Of a stretch of DNA of 64,000 nucleotides, positions 58,193-64,000 are shown piece after piece. The position numbers and the translations under genes are program-made. Each line of letters starts with the position of its first letter. Positions within the stretch are counted from its first letter, which is position 1. This stretch comes from Meghimatium bilineatum (Eukaryota; Mollusca; Gastropoda; Stylommatophora; Philomycidae): contig CM067312.1 in assembly GCA_034231615.1 (NCBI GenBank), positions 5,311,001-5,375,000 on the forward strand, written 5' to 3'. The notes below the pieces were generated by a model. The model did not search any database. It saw only the letters and a program-made list of their open reading frames with translations, and was not told the origin of the DNA.

Positions 58193-58330
58193 TTTTAAAG
58201 AACTAATAGACCTTTACTATCAAATATTTTAAAGAACTAATAGACCTTTACTATCAAATATTGTAAAGAACTAATAGACCTTTACTATCAAATATTGTAA
58301 AGAACTAATAGACCTTTACTATCAAATATC
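58193..58330. repeat. Minisatellite, 34 bp x 4
   Basis: Unit 'AAAGAACTAATAGACCTTTA' plus CTATCAAATATTTT/TTGT. It starts inside the right edge of the M2 element. Confidence 0.93.
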
Positions 58331-58384
58331 AACGAATTTGCGTTATAAAACAAATATACAAGATGCTAGCATCAACCATTTACC

Positions 58385-58488
58385 ACTCTATGGGACACTG
58401 TATGAACTACAAAAGACAGTGAGTTTTATTCAGGAAACAGAATTACAGATATAGACATGTTTCAAGTGAACGAAAGAAGAAGAAGAAT
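58385..58488 (+). mobile_element. 5'-truncated LINE 3' end with target duplication
   Basis: About 104 bp coding 'LYGTLYELQKTVSFIQETEL' QI stop plus the GAAGAAGAA tail. AACCATTTACC flanks both sides (58374-58384 and 58489-58499). Confidence 0.85.
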
Positions 58489-58499
58489 AACCATTTACC

Positions 58500-58984
58500 C
58501 TATCCATATCTCCTTAGCTTATTTCCTCTATGTCCCCATGAAAGAGAATCAAAGAAAATGCAAAAATGCCATATCACAGACCGTGTAATCTAGAATCGAT
58601 CGTGGTCCGATCAGCTGACAATGATTCTTCGGGCAACTTCATCAGTAATTTCTCGTCACTTTCCATTAAGGGTTCCCATATTAATGCGTTTTTGGGGACC
58701 TTCCCTGCATAGTCGTTGAGATGAAAGAGTCCACTGTATAGTAAATGATACACTAGGTCACTAGAATGTAGCATGAAAGACTGAAAACGACAATCGGAAA
58801 AGCTCTTGTAAAAATTGGACTTTGTTCTAAACTACACTGTACAGTATACACATACAGTATAGTTACCGAGTAGTAGCTTGTATTGTGTACTAATGGCCTG
58901 CTTGATCGTTCGTCAGTCTGTCATCAGGTTACACATGTGTTCCTCCATCAAAGTGATGATGACCATTTTTTACATCCACTTTTG
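58500..58984. other. Intronic non-coding stretch
   Basis: Nothing recognised. Confidence 0.4.
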
Positions 58985-59595
58985 AAAATTCATTTAGAAT
59001 TATATCTATGCCTAATAGTTCGTAGATGACCTATTCGAGCTGTAAATGTCCTTGGACAGTTCTGGGATGGAATAACCACGGCAGACGGATTTTGGTCTAT
59101 CCGTGACGTTCTAGCTACTTTCCGATATTGAGCTGCTGCATTTCTCCTCATTTCACAAGATGATACGCTCTTTTTGACTGTAAAGCGCAATGCAGATTTT
59201 GTGCAAGTTCTTCCCATGCATCTTGGTCTATTTAAAAGAATTTCAGTGATATCTTTACAAGTCCTTGTAGCGCTTCTTTTGGTCACATTGAGAGCGTGTA
59301 CGTTTCTCCAGTTCACCATAGATAAGTATCTTTGGCAGGCGATGTTCTGCCATACGTACCAAATGCCATGCCCAGCGAATCTGTGTCTGCATCAGGGTAG
59401 TGTCAATGCTGATAATACCAGATCTGTCTAGGAAAGTGGTATCTAGAATCTTGTCTTGCCATCTGATGTTCATAACTTTTCTAAGCAGAGTTTTATGAAA
59501 GTGATTGAGTTTCCTCACATGCCAGCTATACACGGTCCATGTTTCACTAACGTATATATATATATAACAGCACTGGAATACCACTGTTCTGTAAA
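58985..59595 (-). mobile_element. LINE 3' ORF fragment with C2H2-finger-like tail
   Basis: From 59584 downward: 'SETWTVYSWHVRKLNHFHKT', 'RWQDKILDTTFLDRSGI', 'QTQIRWAWHLVRM', 'RLPKILIYGELEKRTRSQC', then, after a frameshift, 'NCPRTFTARIGHLRTIRHR', a decayed CP..F..RIGL..H.R zinc finger. The order is that of a widespread LINE whose ORF ends in such a finger (from memory). The RT core is missing. It ends within 200 bp of the cadherin exon. Confidence 0.8.
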
Positions 59596-59770
59596 CTTTT
59601 AGGTTACTATACTAATAGCTTCAATGAACTGTGATTTGATACAGATCATCCGTCGAACCCAACCTATTTGGAGTTCCTTGAAAGTAGGTAATATGTTGTC
59701 TATATGCTTCTTGACACAGTTGACATGTACTAATGATTGATGAAATCTTATATTTCTGTTATCACAACAG

Positions 59771-60082
59771 GTGACAATCTCAGACCGAGGCAACCCACCT
59801 CTGTCATCTACCACCCGGATAGTTATCAAGGTCATTGATGAAAACGATAACAGGCCAGAATTTCTCCAAGATAGGAGACAACAGATCACCGTTTTCGCCA
59901 CACCGCACACAGGTGAAGACATCTTTATCTATCGAGCAGTTGCTTACGATGCAGACGAAGGCAGAAATTCATTCCTGACGTATTCGTTGAAAAATGCTAA
60001 AGATTCCCAGTTTCGTGTGGACTCAATCACTGGCAAGATTTATTCCACTGGCGAACTAAAACGTGGCGAACATGAATTATTG
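59771..60082 (+). CDS. Large cadherin (Fat/Fat-like class), 312-bp internal exon
   Basis: Acceptor CAACAG ends at 59770 and donor GTGAGT starts at 60083. The exon is phase 0 at both ends and encodes 104 residues. Residues 1-7 'VTISDRG' give the D.G motif that finishes the EC repeat begun in the 18872 exon. 'KVIDENDNRPEF' (about 20-31) is the calcium-binding D.NDN.P.F linker. The next EC repeat follows, with 'AYDADEGRN' (the DAD-type calcium motif), 'FRVDSITGKI' and, where LDRE is usual, LKRG. Its N-terminal acidic motif is weak ('ITVFATPHTGED'). The frame stays open 30 codons into the intron, but the repeat continues properly only across the splice to 63835. Extracellular part of a single-pass adhesion receptor. 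Class confident, subfamily inferred. Confidence 0.95.
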
Positions 60083-60260
60083 GTGAGTGATTTGAATTTT
60101 ATATTTAGTGTGAATGCTGATTTGTATAATTCTTCCATGTATTGCATGGGTAAGAACATGAGTAGTACATAGCAACACTGTAATCTATCATATATGTCAC
60201 AGAAGACGACTAAAGTTATTTTTTGGGGGATGGGAGATTGACAGTGCCATCCCAATGAAT

Positions 60261-60937
60261 TCTTATTCTTCTTTCGTTCACTTGAAACATGTCTATATCT
60301 GTAATTCTGTCTCCTTAATAAAACTCACTGTCTTTTGTAGTTCATACAGTGTCCCATAGAGCTTTGATTCCAGTGTTGTTTCCTCTGGTCAATATGTCTG
60401 CCTCAGCGTTTCATGCTCAGAACACTCTTGAAGTATATGTTTGGCACTCTGTGCTGCCTGTCCACATGGCCGTGTTGCCAATCTTGAACTTTGTATACAT
60501 GTGACTGCGGAGTCGGTTGTGTCCTGTTCTGAGACGTAGAATTATAACTTGCTCTGATCTGTTCATAATGTGATAGTCATCTTGTGTTGGTGTTTGTGGC
60601 TTTCTTATTGACTTGATCATCTGTTTTTTCTGATGGTAGGTGATTGGTATATCTGGTTGGTCTTCGGCAGCACCTTCCTTAGCCAGTTGGTCTGCTTTTT
60701 CATTTCCTGGTATTCGACAGTGAGAGGGTATCCACTGCATGGTTACCCTATACTGGTAAGACAATTCGCTAAGTAGTTTTTTCAAGTTGTTAGTTTTCCA
60801 GACTGGAGAGCTTGAATCACTGACCTTGCATCTGTCAGGAATACCACAGGCTGTAGGCCAGAGTTGGAGTTCAGCAGTTTTTTTTAGCTGCCACACTAAT
60901 TGCCTGGATTTCTGCATCATAATTATTGCAGAATTTT
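60261..60937 (-). mobile_element. 5'-truncated LINE: RNase H domain to 3' end
   Basis: CCCAATGAAT flanks both sides (60251-60260 and 60938-60947), a target-site duplication, so this is one 677-bp insertion. The minus strand reads 'GKFCNNYDAEIQAISVA', then after frameshifts 'LTDARSVIQALQS', 'VTMQWIPSHCRIPGNEKADQ' LAKEGA (RNase H third motif), 'DDYHIMNRSEQVIILRLRTG' HNRL and, in another frame, the terminal LYGT..Q.TVSF-type end and a GAAGAA-like tail. It is the Jockey/CR1-like LINE type common in molluscs (from memory). Dead copy, opposite in orientation to the host gene. Confidence 0.88.
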
Positions 60938-61124
60938 CCCAATGAATGACTTGTTTTTTTTTTTTTTAGGTTGTATTCTCCTTTCCTTGCTGAAAACGTA
61001 TCCAACTCATTGCTGGTAGCGCACCGCACCGGGATTTAAATAGATAGACCAGATCATTCAAAGAACCGGTCATTGAAATCTGTACCGTGGAATACTCAAC
61101 ATACGTACTATTAAACTGTGTAAC

Positions 61125-61357
61125 ATGTGTTCACGCTCGAGTGACCATTCAACACACACACATACGTGTTCACGCTCGAGTGACCATTCAACACACACAC
61201 ACACACGTATTCACGCTCGAGTGAACATTCAACACACACACACACGTATTCACGCTCGAGTGAACATTCAACACACACACACACACACACATTCACGCTC
61301 GAGTGAACATTCAACACACACATACACACACACGTATTCACGCTCGAGTGAACATTC

Positions 61358-61406
<49 letters not shown>

Positions 61407-61500
61407 ATTCACGCTCGAGTGAACATTCAACACACACACACGTATTCACGCTCGAGTGACCATTCAACACACACACATACGTATTCACGCTTGAGCCAAC
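61125..61500. repeat. Compound minisatellite: CTCGAG block plus (CA)n
   Basis: 'TATTCACGCTCGAGTGAACA' plus TTCAA alternates with (CA)n of 5-20 repeats, about 9 times. The unique block is constant while the CA stretch varies. Confidence 0.92.
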
Positions 61501-61552
61501 ATTCAACATTTGAGAATTTGAGAACGTATACAAAATATGAAATAATTCCTTG

Positions 61553-61860
61553 ATTTGCATTGGCTGTCTAATCCCTTGATTTTCATTGGCTGTCTAATCC
61601 CTTGATTTTCATTGGCTGTCTAATCCCTTGATTTTCATTGGCTGTCTAATCCCTTGATTTTCATTGGCGTCTAATCCCTTGATTTTCATTGGCTGTCTAA
61701 TCCCTTGATTTTTTATTGGCTGTCTAATCCCTTGATTTTCATTGGCTGTCTAATCCCTTATTTTCATTAGCTGTCTAATCCCTTGAATTTCATTGGCTGT
61801 CTAAATCACTTGTTTTTCATTGGCTGTCTAATCCCTTGATTTTCATTGGCTGTCTAACAC
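61553..61860. repeat. Minisatellite, 26 bp x about 12, MITE-end derived
   Basis: Unit 'CCCTTGATTTTCATTGGCTG' plus TCTAAT. 'TGATTTTCATTGGCTGTC' is the end of the M1 element (57848-57866). Confidence 0.94.
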
Positions 61861-62549
61861 AGTATGACAGACGTAAAAAAATTTTAAGAGAACTGATAAG
61901 AGACAACACTTAGCAAAAATGTTTTAGGGATATTTATCGCTGTCGAAGTTCATGCGCCGTGCTGGTAAGATCTTCCTGTGCAGGAAGGAGCTACGGGACA
62001 AGGGACCACTGGTCCGGAATTGCAGTGTTGGTAATGCTTAATAGACACAATCTAAATATAGAATCAGTAACAGCCAGCACATGGAATGAAAGAATATGGA
62101 CTTCCGGTAATCGTTGTATTTGTGTGATTATTGAAGTCACCGTGTAGCTATAAAAGTCTTGAGTCTCTTTGGTCTGGAAATCTTCAGATTTCTTAGTCTG
62201 GAAGTCTTGAAGAAATTGCTTGATCTACCTGGAAACAATATATCCGGACCACCATAAGAAACGGTAGATATTACCTGTGAAACGGAAAAGAGAAATTCCT
62301 AATCCTTAGTTCCGTACAGTTCACAAATGAAATGTCATCTTTTCAACTCCTTTAAAAAGAAACTGAAGATGAAAGTAACTGGTTGTAATTTAAAAAAAAA
62401 ATAAAACCATGGGCATCCAGCAAGTCACAATTGACATTCACCACACTTTCTATATGCAAGGATATGATACATGATTTGTCACGGTTAAGATTGGGTGTAA
62501 GCGAGACTGGCTGTATTAAGATCTCTGTACATTAAGTAAAAAATAATTC

Positions 62550-62710
62550 ATTCCAGACGTTTTTGATTATTGTCGGGATTTTCGACGGTCAGTATTTATG
62601 TACTTGAAATTGCATGTCAGAAATAGCCAAGGTCGACCAATGACACGCAAGGAAATAATTAAAAATCACCCGTTCAGGTGACGTTTACTTTCTGTACACG
62701 TCTTTACTGG
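62550..62710. mobile_element. M2 MITE
   Basis: 'TTTTTGATTATTGTCGGG', 'CAGTATTTATGTACTTGAAA' plus TTGCATGTC, 'AAGGTCGACCAATGACACG' and 'CGTTCAGGTGACGTTTAC' match 44295-44450. Confidence 0.65.
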
Positions 62711-62769
62711 AAGCCGGCCACGGTTACCATTGCTGTGTGAGATGATAAAAGAAATCTGAGAAAAAACAA

Positions 62770-62885
62770 CGTTCGAAGATAGGGTCTACTAGTGACTAAA
62801 TTACTGGAACCACTACCTCCACTATTGCATTCGAAGCTAGGGTCTAATAGTGACTAAATTACTAGATCCCCTACCTTCACTATTT
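62770..62885. repeat. Tandem duplication, about 57 bp x 2
   Basis: 'TTCGAAGATAGGGTCTACTA' with 'GTGACTAAATTACTGGA' occurs twice. Confidence 0.85.
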
Positions 62886-63039
62886 TAATAGTTAAAAAGC
62901 TCTGATATAACAGTTTTGAATAATTTCTGTGACTGAAAGAGGCGTACCTCACTTATAACAGATAATCTTTAGTTAATCAAAAGTGAAATAAAAAATGATG
63001 TCATAGCAGGGACATTTATCACTAATTTATTGATAGCCG

Positions 63040-63125
63040 ATGACGGATGTGTCGAACCATTGGCAAATATAAAAAGGTGACACAACGAATTTACATTTTG
63101 TGAACTAGATCCTGCTGGAAATCTT
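63040..63125 (-). mobile_element. SINE-like family B, 3' part
   Basis: 'GATGACGGATGTGTCG', 'GGTGACACAACGAATTTAC' and 'GATCCTGCTGGAAATCTTA' are family B in reverse complement, running directly into the array at 63105. Confidence 0.6.
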
Positions 63126-63605
63126 ATGAGGACCACCCTGCTACACGGGATATTCAGTGCGAAATCTAGTGAGACCATCCTGCTACAAGAGAAACCCAGT
63201 ATGAAATCTAGTGGGACCGTCCTGCTACAAGAGAGATCCAGTATGAAATCTAGTGGGACCGTCCTGCTACAAGAGAGACCCAGTATGAAATCTAGTGGGA
63301 CCGTCCTGCTACAAGAGAGACCCAGTATGAAATCTAGTGGGACCGTCCTGCTGCAAGAGAGATCCAGTGAGAATATAGTGGGACCGTCCTGCTACAAGAG
63401 AGACCCAGTATGAAATCTAGTGGGACCGTCCTGCTACAAGAGAGATCCAGTGAGAATCTAGTGGGACCATCCTGCTACAAGTGAGACCCAGTATGAAATC
63501 TAGTGCGACAATCCTACTACAAGAGAAATCTAGTGAAAATCTTGTGCGACAGAAATCTAGTGGGACCATCCTGCTACAAGAGAAATCCAATGGGAGTTTG
63601 AGAGT
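63105..63605. repeat. Minisatellite, 42 bp x about 11, SINE B derived
   Basis: Unit 'CTAGTGGGACCGTCCTGCTA' plus 'CAAGAGAGACCCAGTATGAA' plus AT. It ends in 'GGGAGTTTGAGAGTGAACG', the SINE 3' end, so the array is an expansion inside one SINE copy. Confidence 0.93.
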
Positions 63606-63649
63606 GAACGGGGACATCTGAATGAATTCATTACATTGCTAAACATTGT

Positions 63650-63790
63650 ATTACCCCCTATATTAGTTTTGATAATGTGAAGTGTGTATATTGATGTGTA
63701 TATATTATGTGAAGATTGTATATTGATGTGTACATTTGTCTATAGTATGTGAAGTTTGTATATTGATGTGTGCATGTGTATATATTATCA
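63650..63790. repeat. Degenerate repeat, about 45 bp x 3
   Basis: 'TGTATATTGATGTGTATAT' with TATGTGAAG recurs three times. Confidence 0.7.
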
Positions 63791-63834
63791 ACCAAGCCAT
63801 GCAGTATGTTTTGATTTATTTCTCTGCGTCTTAG

Positions 63835-64000
63835 ATTATAGTAACTGATAATGGAGTCACTCCTAAGAGGTCACAGATGCGCCTTAGCATTGATGTTGTG
63901 TCCAGAAGCTCTAAATCTGGAAACAATCCTCACTTCCCACAAGAGGTGTATGAGGAGAGTATCACAGAGAGTGATGTTCCTGGGCAGCTGATTCTTCTTC
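63835..64000 (+). CDS. Large cadherin (Fat/Fat-like class), exon continuing past the window
   Basis: Begins in phase 0 after TTAG and is open to the last base (55 codons plus one base). 'IIVTDNGVTPKRS' completes the EC repeat of the previous exon (…HELL|IIVTDNG). The next linker, 'SRSSKSGNNPHF', keeps only N.PHF of the usual D.NDN.P.F, so calcium binding there is probably weak or lost. 'YEESITESDVPGQLILL' opens another EC repeat with its glutamate motif. The end is not visible. Confidence 0.93.
   Translation, partial: MIVTDNGVTPKRSQMRLSIDVVSRSSKSGNNPHFPQEVYEESITESDVPGQLILL

Larger units (their letters stand above)
18934..59770 (+). other. Cadherin intron, about 40.8 kb, phase 0
   Basis: Bounded by donor GTGAGT at 18934 and acceptor 'CTGTTATCACAACAG' ending at 59770. 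The flanking exons give a continuous EC repeat, so no constitutive exon is needed in between. It is filled by tandem arrays and dead transposons listed separately. No other host exon recognised. Confidence 0.8.
60083..63834 (+). other. Cadherin intron, about 3.75 kb, phase 0
   Basis: GTGAGT to 'TTATTTCTCTGCGTCTTAG'. Contains a LINE, three arrays and SINE and MITE pieces. 60948-61110 and 61865-62545 show nothing recognisable apart from a T-run at 60950-60968. Confidence 0.88.

Overview
This is a window of animal nuclear DNA, AT-rich and almost free of coding sequence. The only host gene I can support is a very large cadherin on the + strand, of the Fat or Fat-like class. I see three of its exons: a 62-bp exon at 18872-18933, a 312-bp exon at 59771-60082, and one that starts at 63835 and runs off the window. 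Splice signals and codon phases agree across both junctions, and the joined peptide reads as continuous cadherin (EC) repeats. This makes 18934-59770 a single intron of about 40.8 kb and 60083-63834 an intron of about 3.75 kb. DNA before 18872 is presumably more intron of the same gene.

The organism is most likely a lophotrochozoan, probably a mollusc. This is inferred from the repeats: degraded non-LTR retrotransposons whose C-terminal ORF ends resemble families common in molluscan assemblies, SINE-like elements carrying a 'GTCGTA..AGGCGACTAAG' block, and tRNA-like SINE heads. I cannot name a species.

Layout: 1-18871 holds SINE and LINE fragments, two MITE families and minisatellites with units of 21-57 bp. 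The 40.8-kb intron holds about twenty tandem arrays. The largest is a 23-bp satellite at 45333-50619 (about 220 copies, each with AGATCT and TGTACA). Others are a 21-bp array at 39268-40440, an 18-bp array at 33612-34575, a 24-bp array at 35908-36622, and 32-bp arrays at 23320-24240, 31175-31625 and 52085-52555. The last intron holds a 5'-truncated LINE with a clean target-site duplication and three more arrays. By hand count tandem repeats occupy about 15 kb, close to a quarter of the window.

The strongest theme is the birth of tandem arrays from transposon sequence. One array repeats a short piece of a LINE ORF (43840-43962), two repeat a SINE segment (29824-29990 and 63105-63605), one repeats a MITE end (61553-61860), and one sits in frame in a LINE RNase H relic (17500-17610). 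Other notable structures are seven dispersed hammerhead-ribozyme-like cores, a 58-bp-arm hairpin at 11124-11257, nested inverted repeats at 54047-54655, and a palindromic MITE family whose interior occurs in both orientations. I found no prokaryote-type system, CRISPR array or intact transposon ORF. Long ORFs inside tandem arrays are by-products of unit lengths divisible by three.
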